In this document: positions 17,390-25,464 of the stretch, in pieces | Position numbering within the stretch: position 1 is the first letter of the stretch | Layout of the letters: every line of letters begins with the position of its first letter | Assembly: GCF_018919145.1 (NCBI RefSeq) | Contig: NZ_JAHLQJ010000002.1 | Span: 1-64,000 of the forward strand | DNA: 64,000 bases | DNA from: Paenibacillus brevis | GTDB lineage: Bacteria > Bacillota > Bacilli > Paenibacillales > Paenibacillaceae | Reading direction: 5' to 3' | Translations under genes and position numbers: made by a program | The notes under the pieces: generated by a model | Databases searched by the model: none | What the model saw: only the letters and a program-made list of their open reading frames with translations | Told to the model about the DNA's origin: nothing

Positions 17390-18577
17390 GTGGATTGGCA
17401 GAAGTGCATGAACCAGGCCGTCGAATATATAGAGAACAACCTGTCCTCCGAGATTGATTACTGTACTGCCGCACAATTTATGAACTGCTCTGATTGGGAG
17501 TTTCGGCGAGTCTTTTCTTTTATAGCCCAGATCCCTTTATCCGAATATATCCGTCGCAGGAGATTAACCATGGCTGCTGAAGATGTTCGAAATGGTGACA
17601 AGATCATGGATGTTGCTTTGCGTTACGGTTATGAATCGCAAGCCGCTTTTTCCAGGGCCTTTAGGCAACTTCATGGATTATCGCCATCCTTGGCTCGTGA
17701 CAAGAAGCTGATTCTTAAATCATTTCCGCGTCTAACCTTCAAGCTTATATTAATGGAGGGGTTAGGCATGGATAAAAAGTCGGGAAATCGCACAAGCATT
17801 ATCGGTGGCGGGGAGGTCGGCTTCGCCATTTCGGTGGATTTAGACCAGAAGAACATCCATAAAACCAACAGCTCCTTTTGGGGCACCAAAGGGAATGATG
17901 TCTTAGGAACAACGGCGCTTCCGCTATACGGAGCTTATATTTCGGAAGAAAAATGTCAGCTGTTCGGTGATATATCAGGAAAGCGGGTGCTGGAGATCGG
18001 CTGCGGGACAGGCCATTCCTTGCAATATCTTGGTGATCGGAAGGCATCGGAGCTGTGGGGAATTGATATTTCGGAACAGCAACTGCAAAAAGCCAGGCAG
18101 CATCTGGAGGCATCAGGTCATTCAGCAGCATTGTTCTGTGCGGCTATGGAAGAAGAATGCGGCATACCGGTCAATTATTTTGATATAGTATATTCGGTGT
18201 ATGGCATAGGCTGGACCACCGATCTTGAGGGTACCTTTCGACGGATCGCTTCTTACCTTAAAGAGGGAGGGACTTTTATTTTTAGCTGGTCTCATCCAAT
18301 ACATAAATGCGTTACAGCAGAAGACGATATCCTTGTTTTTAAAAAGTGTTATTTCGATGAATCCTGGTATTCGGTATCGCTGGATGGAGGCTCACTGTCA
18401 TTATCGGACCGCAAGCTGTCAACCTATGTGAATGCATTGGCGAAGGCGGGGTTTGTTATTGAGGAAATGATTGAGGAGTCGGATGAGGAAATCATACAAG
18501 CGCAAGGTGAGAATGAGTTTTCAAAAAAGGCAAAGATGCTTCCCGTTACATTTGTAATCAAGGCTAGGAAATTATAA
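17390..18577 (+). CDS. AraC-type regulator fused to a class I SAM methyltransferase
   Basis: A 395-residue two-part protein. Residues 1-110 are an AraC/XylS DNA-binding domain with both HTH motifs (AAQFMNCSDWEFRRVFSF, then IMDVALRYGYESQAAFSRAF). Where relatives carry a GyrI-like ligand domain, this one has a methyltransferase: motif I VLEIGCGTGHS, then WGIDISEQQL, motif IV FDIVYSVYGIGW, and FSWSHPIHK. The start is GTG 17390 behind AGGAGGTGA. A second ribosome site, GGAGGGG at 17755-17761, lies six bases before an in-frame ATG (17768, Met127) at the enzyme boundary, so the methyltransferase may also be made alone. The target is unknown. Confidence 0.85.
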   Translation: MDWQKCMNQAVEYIENNLSSEIDYCTAAQFMNCSDWEFRRVFSFIAQIPLSEYIRRRRLTMAAEDVRNGDKIMDVALRYGYESQAAFSRAFRQLHGLSPSLARDKKLILKSFPRLTFKLILMEGLGMDKKSGNRTSIIGGGEVGFAISVDLDQKNIHKTNSSFWGTKGNDVLGTTALPLYGAYISEEKCQLFGDISGKRVLEIGCGTGHSLQYLGDRKASELWGIDISEQQLQKARQHLEASGHSAALFCAAMEEECGIPVNYFDIVYSVYGIGWTTDLEGTFRRIASYLKEGGTFIFSWSHPIHKCVTAEDDILVFKKCYFDESWYSVSLDGGSLSLSDRKLSTYVNALAKAGFVIEEMIEESDEEIIQAQGENEFSKKAKMLPVTFVIKARKL

Positions 18578-18588
18578 ATGAGGAGCGG

Positions 18589-18640
18589 AGAGGCCCGCCT
18601 CACAAAATGGAAGCAACCATTTTTGCGAGGCGGGCCTCTG
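18589..18640. terminator. Bidirectional terminator
   Basis: AGAGGCCCGCCTC pairs with GAGGCGGGCCTCT, with a further inner stem AAAATGG/CCATTTT. It separates the convergent AraC-methyltransferase and reductase genes. Confidence 0.85.
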
Positions 18641-18654
18641 TTATATCCTCTTTG

Positions 18655-20424
18655 CTATTTCAATTCTGCCGCTGCAGTTTGACCTGCGATACGTCCGAAG
18701 ACGATGATGTCGGCTACGGCATTACCGCCGATGCGGTTGCCGCCATGCACGCCGCCAGCGATTTCACCGGCTGCATACAGGCCTGCGATCGCGTGTCCAT
18801 CCGGTTTCAGGACGTGAGTTTTCGTATCGATCTTCACGCCACCCATCGTATGGTGAATGCCTGGGGTTACAGGGATGGCGTAGTAAGGGCCTGTTTCAAG
18901 GGATTGAGTCAGGTGGACACGTTCGAATTCGGTATCCTTCCCGTCTTTAACAAATTGGGTGTAGGTCTTCAACGTGGCTTCCAAGGTAGCTGAATCGATT
19001 CCCAACTCGCTTGCCAGCAGGGAAAGGTCATCTCCCTTGGTTGCGTAGCCTTCTTTGATATATTTGGCCAAAGAAGCATTTTCGTCAACCATCTCCTGGT
19101 TTGTGATCAGGTAGGCCATTTTATCTATTTGCTTCAGGATATTTTGCGATACAACGTCACGTGTGAGCAGTTCATTTGTAAACCGCTTGCCTTCTTTATT
19201 CACGAGGATAGCGCCATCGCCGCGAAGCCCTTCTGTGAACATATAGCCTGATTCAGGATCGGTGGTCGGGTGAATTTGAATTTGCTCGATTTGCATCAAA
19301 TCTGCGCCAACCTCTTGAGCCATGACGATCCCTGAACCGGTTGCTCCGGCATGGTTCGTTGTAGAGAAGCCTTCCAACTCAGGACGATATTGCACCACCA
19401 TTTCGCTGTTGGCTCCAAAGCCGCCTGTAGCGAGAATAACCGCTTTTGCATTTACCTTAAACGGATTTTCATTCTTATCAATAGCTTCAACGCCTACGAC
19501 AGCGCCGTCTTGTTCAATAAGCTTCACAGCTTTCGAATTGAGAAGAATATCAACCTCAAGCTCTTTTAATTTCTGTGACAGAACATTAACCACGACCGGA
19601 CCAATCGCAGATCCGTCAGCCGGGGTGTGAATTCTTGGATTCGTTGCCCCGCCTGATAAGGAAACTCTGGAAATACCTGCGCCCATATCATTCAGCCAAT
19701 AAATTGCATCAGGCGCATTATCGACCAGGGTGCGAAGCAATTCCGGATCATTAAGGTCATGACCGCCTTTCAATGTGTCTTCATAGAATGTCTGTTTAGA
19801 ATCTTTAATGCCGTTCTCTTCCTGGATCGTTGTTTCGGCTGCATTAAGACCGCCGGTAGCACGGTTGGTGTTGCCGCCGATGATCGGCATTTGTTCAAGG
19901 ATAACGACTGATTTTCCCGCTTCCTTGGCTTCAATGGCAGCCGAGAGACCTGCTCCGCCTGAGCCAACAATGACGATATCGACATTGAGATCCTCTTGCT
20001 TCGTTTGCTCGACGATTAGCTTATTAGCCGGATCCTTCAGGTCGGCAATATTTGCGCCGGCTTTTTCCAAGGCAAGGGAGACTGCCTCGATAATACCGGC
20101 ACTGGATTCACTGGCGCCCGATACAGCATCGACGGCCAAGCTTTGGGTGTTGATAATATCAGCCGTCAGCTGTGCAACGGCTCCGTCTCCAATGCTGCCG
20201 GTTTCGCCATCGGCTGTAATTTCAATGGATTCGATCTTGTCTGCGGATACGGTTACCATAGCTTTAATTTCCCCGCCATGTCCCTTTGAGACGCCCTCGT
20301 AGGTACCAGGTGTAAATTTGCCGGCAGCAGCAGCGCCTTCATTGGCCGACTTTTCTTGGTTGCAGCCGACGACGAGCAGCATAATAAGTCCAACCATTAG
20401 AATTATGAATAAACTCTTTTTCAC
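18655..20424 (-). CDS. Flavinylated fumarate-reductase-like lipoprotein (FMN-binding + FAD domain)
   Basis: A 589-residue surface lipoprotein (lipobox VVGC, Cys21). Residues about 37-115 are an FMN-binding domain with DAVSGAS (99-105), the site where ApbE attaches FMN covalently. From about residue 150 follows a FAD_binding_2 domain: VIVGSGGAGLSAAIEA, GGNTNRATGGLNAAE. Residues known from flavocytochrome c fumarate reductases are present: His385 in QIHPT, Arg in LLTRDVVSQ, His in HHTMGG, and Arg in GGNRIGGNA. It is likely an extracellular terminal reductase for fumarate or a similar compound. The start is GTG behind AAGGGGCG. A related gene lies at 50268-52265. Confidence 0.88.
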   Translation of the reverse strand: MKKSLFIILMVGLIMLLVVGCNQEKSANEGAAAAGKFTPGTYEGVSKGHGGEIKAMVTVSADKIESIEITADGETGSIGDGAVAQLTADIINTQSLAVDAVSGASESSAGIIEAVSLALEKAGANIADLKDPANKLIVEQTKQEDLNVDIVIVGSGGAGLSAAIEAKEAGKSVVILEQMPIIGGNTNRATGGLNAAETTIQEENGIKDSKQTFYEDTLKGGHDLNDPELLRTLVDNAPDAIYWLNDMGAGISRVSLSGGATNPRIHTPADGSAIGPVVVNVLSQKLKELEVDILLNSKAVKLIEQDGAVVGVEAIDKNENPFKVNAKAVILATGGFGANSEMVVQYRPELEGFSTTNHAGATGSGIVMAQEVGADLMQIEQIQIHPTTDPESGYMFTEGLRGDGAILVNKEGKRFTNELLTRDVVSQNILKQIDKMAYLITNQEMVDENASLAKYIKEGYATKGDDLSLLASELGIDSATLEATLKTYTQFVKDGKDTEFERVHLTQSLETGPYYAIPVTPGIHHTMGGVKIDTKTHVLKPDGHAIAGLYAAGEIAGGVHGGNRIGGNAVADIIVFGRIAGQTAAAELK

Positions 20425-20440
20425 TATAATAACGCCCCTT

Positions 20441-20456
20441 TGTGTTTTATTTCACA
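20441..20456. promoter_or_regulatory. Candidate FNR box upstream of the fumarate-reductase-like gene
   Basis: TGTGT-TTTATT-TCACA has one mismatch to the FNR consensus TGTGA-N6-TCACA. It sits just upstream of the ribosome-binding site of the - strand gene, so the arrangement differs from a classical activator site. Confidence 0.4.
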
Positions 20457-20581
20457 ATGTTGTGTTGACTTATGTTAGCATGATATATGGGATAGGCATT
20501 ATTAGAATTGTCACACTGTCTATTAGAAAGGTCATAATATGAGGACCCCATCTCTTGAATATTCTTGCGTTCTCGATAAAA

Positions 20582-20598
20582 GGTCAGAAAAGGTCAAA
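20582..20598 (+). promoter_or_regulatory. CtsR operator, distal
   Basis: GGTCAGA-AAA-GGTCAAA is a heptad direct repeat with a three-base spacer and one mismatch to the CtsR box (RGTCAAA-NAN-RGTCAAA). It lies about 100 nt upstream of the predicted hsp20 promoter. Confidence 0.65.
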
Positions 20599-20675
20599 TA
20601 AACAGAAAAACCGTTCCCGATAAGGAAAACCATCAAAGACGGCAGATAATGGCTTTATGTGGCCTTATATGCTTT

Positions 20676-20732
20676 TTGTCAAGGTGAATAGTCGCGTCCT
20701 ATAATAAAAGTGCAAGGTCAAAAAAAGTCAAA
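20676..20732 (+). promoter_or_regulatory. hsp20 promoter with proximal CtsR operator
   Basis: TTGTCA (20676-20681) and TATAAT (20700-20705), 18 bp apart, form a sigma-A promoter. GGTCAAA-AAA-AGTCAAA at 20716-20732 is a perfect CtsR box just downstream of the start point. CtsR would block transcription until heat or protein stress. Confidence 0.82.
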
Positions 20733-20748
20733 GAAAGGGGAATGTGTG

Positions 20749-21189
20749 ATGTTTGATTTGGTTCCATTCGGAAGACGCAGAGAGGATGCATGGGGTCAGT
20801 TGGCGAAGGCATTTAATGATGTCTTTAGCGATGATTTCTTCACCTCGATGAGACCTCAGACACTATCCTTCAAGACGGATGTGCGCGAGACGGATCAGGC
20901 CTATCTGCTGGAGGCCGAGTTGCCCGGTTTTCGGAAAGAGGATATCGACATCGACTATGCAGCTCCTTACTTGACAATTCGGGCGGTTCACCAGGAAGAT
21001 AGCAGTGTAGAGGATAACCAGCAACAATTGGTCCGTAAGGAACGGCGATATGGCGAGTATGTGCGCAGATTCTACGTGCAGGACATTGATGAAGATAGCA
21101 TTCGAGCGTCCCTGAAGGATGGATTGCTGAAGCTGGAGGTACCGAAGCGTCATCCGACACCGTCGAAGCGAATTGAGATTCAGGATTAA
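20749..21189 (+). CDS. Small heat shock protein, Hsp20/alpha-crystallin family
   Basis: A 146-residue ATP-independent holdase chaperone. The alpha-crystallin domain covers about residues 40-135: KTDVRETDQAYLLEAELPGF, then YGEYVRRFYVQDIDEDSIRA and LKDGLLKLEVPK. The N-terminal part (FDLVPFGRRREDAWGQLAKA) is the usual oligomerisation segment. The start is ATG 20749 behind GGGG with eight-base spacing; the longer ORF start at 20710 lies in the operator region. Two CtsR boxes and a sigma-A promoter precede it and a strong terminator follows, so it is a single-gene transcript under class III heat-shock control. Confidence 0.92.
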   Translation: MFDLVPFGRRREDAWGQLAKAFNDVFSDDFFTSMRPQTLSFKTDVRETDQAYLLEAELPGFRKEDIDIDYAAPYLTIRAVHQEDSSVEDNQQQLVRKERRYGEYVRRFYVQDIDEDSIRASLKDGLLKLEVPKRHPTPSKRIEIQD

Positions 21190-21205
21190 AAATATCGAGC
21201 GTCAA

Positions 21206-21248
21206 AAACCCCAGAAATGCTACAATCACGGCATTTCTGGGGTTTCTA
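21206..21248 (+). terminator. Terminator of hsp20
   Basis: AACCCCAGAAATGC pairs with GCATTTCTGGGGTT around a ten-base loop, followed by TTTCT. Confidence 0.85.
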
Positions 21249-21341
21249 CTAAATTTCCTTTCTTTGGAGTAGGAATATTAAGAAAAGAACAATTAGAAGG
21301 ATACTTGTGGCTTAAGATTAAAAATATAATTACAGACTAAA

Positions 21342-21620
21342 TTATTGTACTAATAAAGCAACATATACAATCAATACATAAAGTAATATTAATGTTAGAA
21401 TAACAATTAAAGGAATAATCCAAATGGTTTTGGATTTAAATAGATCCAATAATTTGTCCCAACGTTTTAACAATTTATGACCAAGGGGCAATAACTCATA
21501 CTCTAATTTATCTAGAACTATTTGGACTTTTTCTTCATCCATAGTAAGAAGTTGATAATCCCATATGTCTTCATAGCGGGTTCTTATCTCTTCTTTAGCG
21601 GAGCTATCTTTTAGCAACAT
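21342..21620 (-). CDS. Small membrane protein of unknown function
   Basis: A 92-residue protein not recognised. The N-terminal two thirds are charged and helical (RTRYEDIWDYQLLTMDEEK), and the C-terminus is one long hydrophobic helix (TIWIIPLIVILTLILLYVLI). It would be a C-terminally anchored membrane protein. The start is ATG 21620, nine bases behind GGAGG; the ORF upstream of it lacks a ribosome site. The gene lies in an AT-rich patch unlike its surroundings and may have been acquired with its neighbour at 21701-22528. Confidence 0.55.
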   Translation of the reverse strand: MLLKDSSAKEEIRTRYEDIWDYQLLTMDEEKVQIVLDKLEYELLPLGHKLLKRWDKLLDLFKSKTIWIIPLIVILTLILLYVLIVYVALLVQ

Positions 21621-21700
21621 TATTAAGTTCCTCCACACTTTTACTAAAGATAATAACATTAAGATATGGAGGATAGATTCAGTCTCCAGATCTTACTATT

Positions 21701-22528
21701 TTAATTTCCGTAAATATGACCTCGTATGGCTATACTGTTTCCAATGTCTTCATTTGTAGCTTTTAAATGAACCCCACTATATGTTCTTGAACTTGTTGTG
21801 ATAGTAATGTAAAAGGCTGCTCCATCCCAGTAGTTCCAACCTGTATAAAAGGTTTGACCGTAAGCATCATCACTAAACAAGCCTTTTTTTACAATACTAT
21901 ATCGTACAGTGGTATCAGAAACGCTCCCAGCAATTTGTTGCCACCCTGTGACTCCTACAGCATTTTCGGTCATATCAAATTTATTGCTGTAAGCCGACTT
22001 TCCTACTTTTAGTAAAAATTCACTGTAACTTCCTAGCTCAGTAGCGGCAAGTGGTGAAATTACCACTGAATTCTGATGCTTAGTTAGTTTTTCCACTTTT
22101 TTGCTCATTGTCTCCTGCCCGTTGATCACCAATTTCCAACTGTTATCTTTATAAATAACTGGATAAGATACTGTATTTAATTCCCCGCTATCTTTTCTAG
22201 TTAATTCTACTAGCGCTGTGTAGCTATCATCTGGGTTGGGGGTTATACTCTTAAGATTAACTTCGGAGAAGGGATTACTAATCAAAGCTTCTTTATATTG
22301 ATTTAACTGTTCCTCGGCGGTACTAAACCTTTCATCAATAACCCAATTTGCGGCTTTGTAAATATCTCCTTCTTGTACGGCCTTAATATAATTGTTTACA
22401 GATTGTTCTGCTAAATCTTTACTAGAGATGGGCTCTGCATTTGTGATCCCAGTAGATAACGAGAGTACGAGAAGAGGGACCAGCAATAATGACTTCTTTA
22501 CCTTCCGTTTCAAGCTCAAAGTTTTCAT
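21701..22528 (-). CDS. Secreted protein of unknown function
   Basis: A 275-residue protein with a signal peptide (LLLVPLLVLSLSTGITNA). The first mature segment (DLAEQSVNNYIKAVQEGDIY, then TALVELTRKDSGELNTVSYP and YKDNSWKLVING) resembles NTF2-like or DUF4878-type domains found in secreted Bacillota proteins, but I do not firmly recognise it. The C-terminal 100 residues are beta-rich with aromatic residues (FYTGWNYWDGAAFYITI). The start is ATG 22528, eight bases behind AGGAGG. Codon use is AT-rich compared with the rest of the window, suggesting transfer. Confidence 0.6.
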   Translation of the reverse strand: MKTLSLKRKVKKSLLLVPLLVLSLSTGITNAEPISSKDLAEQSVNNYIKAVQEGDIYKAANWVIDERFSTAEEQLNQYKEALISNPFSEVNLKSITPNPDDSYTALVELTRKDSGELNTVSYPVIYKDNSWKLVINGQETMSKKVEKLTKHQNSVVISPLAATELGSYSEFLLKVGKSAYSNKFDMTENAVGVTGWQQIAGSVSDTTVRYSIVKKGLFSDDAYGQTFYTGWNYWDGAAFYITITTSSRTYSGVHLKATNEDIGNSIAIRGHIYGN

Positions 22529-22534
22529 AGTCAA

Positions 22535-22999
22535 ATCCTCCTTTTTTTGTTTAATGGATTGTTAAACATGAGAGAGGGGTCAACATAATAAAAAGAAAGG
22601 TGCAGAACAAATAAATTCAAATAATCTGAATTTCTTATGCTTAGGATCCATCATCAACAACATACCATATTTTAGTATAATTGTATATTTTAATATTATA
22701 AAAATTTGGAAATTGTTTCATAACAAGATTTATAAGACACAATAAAGGTGTAGTGAGTTTCCTTTTTATATTGACGGATGTAAAAATAAGGGTTTTTATG
22801 CAAATACAAAATGTAAATCTAGCAAAAGATGGTGATATTTTTGGTTCTGATGTAAAACCATGGGCTTTCCGGAAGGGCATTTCTACAAACTATATGGCAA
22901 TTGCTAGAAAATGCGTGAAAAAACCTTCGTTACAATAGAAAACCTCACCATGCCTCGAGCCTGGTATATGAAGAGCAGGGTAATTGCTTCGATTTTCCG
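22535..22999. other. AT-rich intergenic stretch without a convincing gene
   Basis: About 465 bases. Two short open frames occur (22753-22938 on +, 22641-22880 on -), but neither has a good ribosome site or recognisable product. Several TATAAT-like sequences are present, as expected from base composition alone. GC returns to the regional level at about 22950. Confidence 0.5.
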
Positions 23000-23974
23000 C
23001 TAGCTCAAGCGGAAGTATCCGAACGGCTCCCCATTCCGGAAGGAGCGGCTGGCTTCATCCAGTTGCGTCATTGTTGCACTATCCAGCGCAAGCTCCACAC
23101 TCTTGAGATTATCTTCCACCTGCTCCACGCGGGTAGCGCCCACGATCACACTGGACACCACAGGCTGCTCCATCAGCCATGCCAAGGATAGAGAGCTGGC
23201 TGAGCAACCGGCTTCGGAGGCAATCCGCCCGACTTCTCTGCCCAAGGCCAAGCTGTCTTCGCTGATACGCTGGGCGAAGGAAGGGTTCTTCTCCAGTCTG
23301 GAACCGGATGGTCCCTCCGTTGCCGAGGTGTATTTTCCCGTCAGAATCCCGCCAGCCAATGGGAAGTAAGGAATGATCCCAAGGCCTTGATCGATACACA
23401 ATGGGATCACCTCGCGCTCCGGCGTCCGGTCAGCCAAAGAGTAGCTGGTCTGCATGGAGACAAAGCGGTTGAGTCCCAGGTGGTCACTGATGCCGAGCGC
23501 CTTCATCAGCTCCCAGGCTGCATAGTTCGATGCGCCGATATATCTTACTTTTCCCGAACGGATCATATCATCCAGCATCCGCAGCGTTTCTTCCAATGGT
23601 GTGTTTGGATCGAAGGTGTGAATCTGGTACAGGTCCACATAGTCCGTTCTGAGACGCTTCAAGCTCTTCTCCAGCTCAAGCATTAAATGACGGCGGGACG
23701 AGCCCTGCTCATTAGGCCCCTTCCCTGTAGGCAGGCCGGCTTTAGTCGCCAGAATGACTTGATCGCGCCGGTTCTGGGTGGCTTGTCCAATAATGCTCTC
23801 GCTGGCTGTGTCGGAATAAATGTTGGCCGTATCCAGAAAATTAATGCCTCGATCCAGTGCAGCATGGATGATCTGCTCCGAAGTTTTAGCATCCGCACGC
23901 GAGCCGAACGAATTTGTACCGAGTCCCAGTACCGATACCTCAAGTCCGCTTCGTCCCAGTCGTTTATAGTTCAT
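23000..23974 (-). CDS. Aldo/keto reductase
   Basis: A 324-residue cytoplasmic NADPH-dependent oxidoreductase of the AKR superfamily, with a TIM-barrel fold. The catalytic tetrad is visible: Asp in NFLDTANIYS, Tyr in the same segment, Lys in ILATKAG, and His in LYQIHTFD. Cofactor-binding segments include YIGASNYAAWEL near the middle and VIVGATRVEQVEDNL near the C-terminus. The start is ATG 23974 behind TTGGAGGAAT; the ORF opens five codons earlier at a TTG within the ribosome site. It is a single gene with no obvious operon partner, and the physiological substrate is unknown. Confidence 0.88.
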   Translation of the reverse strand: MNYKRLGRSGLEVSVLGLGTNSFGSRADAKTSEQIIHAALDRGINFLDTANIYSDTASESIIGQATQNRRDQVILATKAGLPTGKGPNEQGSSRRHLMLELEKSLKRLRTDYVDLYQIHTFDPNTPLEETLRMLDDMIRSGKVRYIGASNYAAWELMKALGISDHLGLNRFVSMQTSYSLADRTPEREVIPLCIDQGLGIIPYFPLAGGILTGKYTSATEGPSGSRLEKNPSFAQRISEDSLALGREVGRIASEAGCSASSLSLAWLMEQPVVSSVIVGATRVEQVEDNLKSVELALDSATMTQLDEASRSFRNGEPFGYFRLS

Positions 23975-24134
23975 GTTCGATTCCTCCAATCAATCCTATC
24001 GAGAATTTACTTTTAGTATAGCTAATCCGGATCAACAAAAGCCATACTTATCGCCCCTGTCGTAGCAGTCCAAATACCTTTAGATTGATTGTGCTCCAAA
24101 GGACTGGCTTATGACGGAGTGGAGGTGGGAGGTG

Positions 24135-25223
24135 TTATTGCGTCAGCTTAATGTAGGGACGGAGCAGATAACTGGCCATTTTTAAAGGATCCAGTTTCGG
24201 GTTTGTAATTAACTTCTCTCCCCATGAGCTATCGAGGTGCTGGATAATGGTATCCAGGGTTTCATTCGAGAGGCGCTCCATGGCTCTGCGCAGAATGATC
24301 GAGTTCTCATAGCTCTGTCTGATCGGCTTGGTGAGCTCCTCATAATGACCAAGTCCGCATAAATCATGGGCGGCATAAATTCCGGTCATCAAGGAGGCAT
24401 GCTGGCCAAAACCCATGAACGGCATCATTGCTCCGAAGCAATTGCCGACATAAAACGTATTGCCAACCCTGCCGGTATGGCATAGCCCCATAGGGTAACC
24501 GGTAATTTGGAACCGGTCAGTGACAGACAGCCCTTGTTGAAGTTCCGCTTGTGCCTTCTGATAAAGCCGGTCCCAAGAGTGTTCAATATCTATTTCAATC
24601 TCAGAGAGATCGGGGAAGGCAATGACCAGGTTGGCTTCTTTCTCGGAGAAGGGGATGAGGTACCCATATCCGAAAGGAGCAATCTCATAGTCCAGCCAAG
24701 TCATGACTTCATAAGGATCAAAGCTGCCCTCGACCGTTGCTCCCTTGATGGATACTGTCAGATCTTCCCTGAAGTTGCGGGTCTTTTTCGCATAGTCGCT
24801 GTCACCGGTTGCCAGCACCACATGCGTGTACTCTGCGAGCAGCTCCTCATACGTTTTTTCAGAATGATAATGGATTTTCGACTTCACCTGCCTCCCCAAC
24901 TGCGCTTCGAACGAATTCTTCTCTCTACCGCGAACATTCGTAAAACCCAGCTGTCCTTTCAGAACAGCCTTCTTATGCTTCGAATAAATCGTCATTTTAG
25001 AGATACCCGCAGCCGGTTGCAGGAAGATGCCGAATTGCTCCGATAAGTAGGCGATACTGTCGTTGACAGGACGAGTGAACATGGAGAGAAGAACCTCCCC
25101 GTTCACAAACCGGTCTCCGATCCTGCTGCGTTTTTCATAAATAACCGGTTCGATTCCATGCTGCTCCAGCGTAATGGCGCAGGCCAGGCCGGAAAGCCCG
25201 GCCCCCATAATAGCGACTCTCAT
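24135..25223 (-). CDS. FAD-dependent oxidoreductase (geranylgeranyl-reductase-like)
   Basis: A 362-residue flavoprotein. The N-terminus is a Rossmann FAD-binding motif (VAIMGAGLSGLACAITLEQHG), ending in Glu at IYEKRSRIGDR. Mid-protein VVLATGDSD is the second nucleotide-contact strand, and VGNCFGAMMPFMGFGQHASL is the C-terminal FAD segment with the Asp replaced, as in some geranylgeranyl-reductase/PHBH-like proteins. The start is ATG 25223, or the TTG just before it, behind AGGAG. It is divergent from the MerR regulator at 25465, which may control it. No substrate can be named. Confidence 0.75.
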   Translation of the reverse strand: MRVAIMGAGLSGLACAITLEQHGIEPVIYEKRSRIGDRFVNGEVLLSMFTRPVNDSIAYLSEQFGIFLQPAAGISKMTIYSKHKKAVLKGQLGFTNVRGREKNSFEAQLGRQVKSKIHYHSEKTYEELLAEYTHVVLATGDSDYAKKTRNFREDLTVSIKGATVEGSFDPYEVMTWLDYEIAPFGYGYLIPFSEKEANLVIAFPDLSEIEIDIEHSWDRLYQKAQAELQQGLSVTDRFQITGYPMGLCHTGRVGNTFYVGNCFGAMMPFMGFGQHASLMTGIYAAHDLCGLGHYEELTKPIRQSYENSIILRRAMERLSNETLDTIIQHLDSSWGEKLITNPKLDPLKMASYLLRPYIKLTQ

Positions 25224-25415
25224 CAAGCTCGCACTCCTTTAAAACATTTTTGTCTACAGGTTTCCCGAAGACAGAGGGAGTATTCGCTTGACTCGGGTGA
25301 CCATCAACTGATTGTAACCCGGGGGACTTGATCATCCCTGCAAGCAAGCCGGCGGCAACGGCCAATACAACATACACTGCAGCAGCCTTTTTCAAAGGGT
25401 TTCGGCATAATTGAT

Positions 25416-25446
25416 TTGACTATTCCCTTGGGACCTGGCTTATGAT
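25416..25446 (+). promoter_or_regulatory. MerR-type promoter with 19-bp spacer
   Basis: TTGACT (25416-25421) and TATGAT (25441-25446) are separated by 19 bp, two more than optimal. The spacer contains the small dyad TCCCTTGGGA. This is the classical layout activated by MerR-family proteins. It lies directly upstream of a merR-like gene, implying autoregulation, and leaves a very short 5' leader. Confidence 0.65.
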
Positions 25447-25464
25447 GGTCATGAGGTGGTCAAA

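Noticed and set aside
22641-22938. Two short ORFs on opposite strands in the AT-rich gap
   Set aside because: No ribosome site or recognisable product; AT-rich DNA of this length gives such frames by chance.
25135-25395. 86-codon - strand ORF with a hydrophobic N-terminus upstream of the FAD oxidoreductase
   Set aside because: It begins at TTG with no ribosome site, and its second half is the shifted frame of the oxidoreductase start, so it is probably not a gene.
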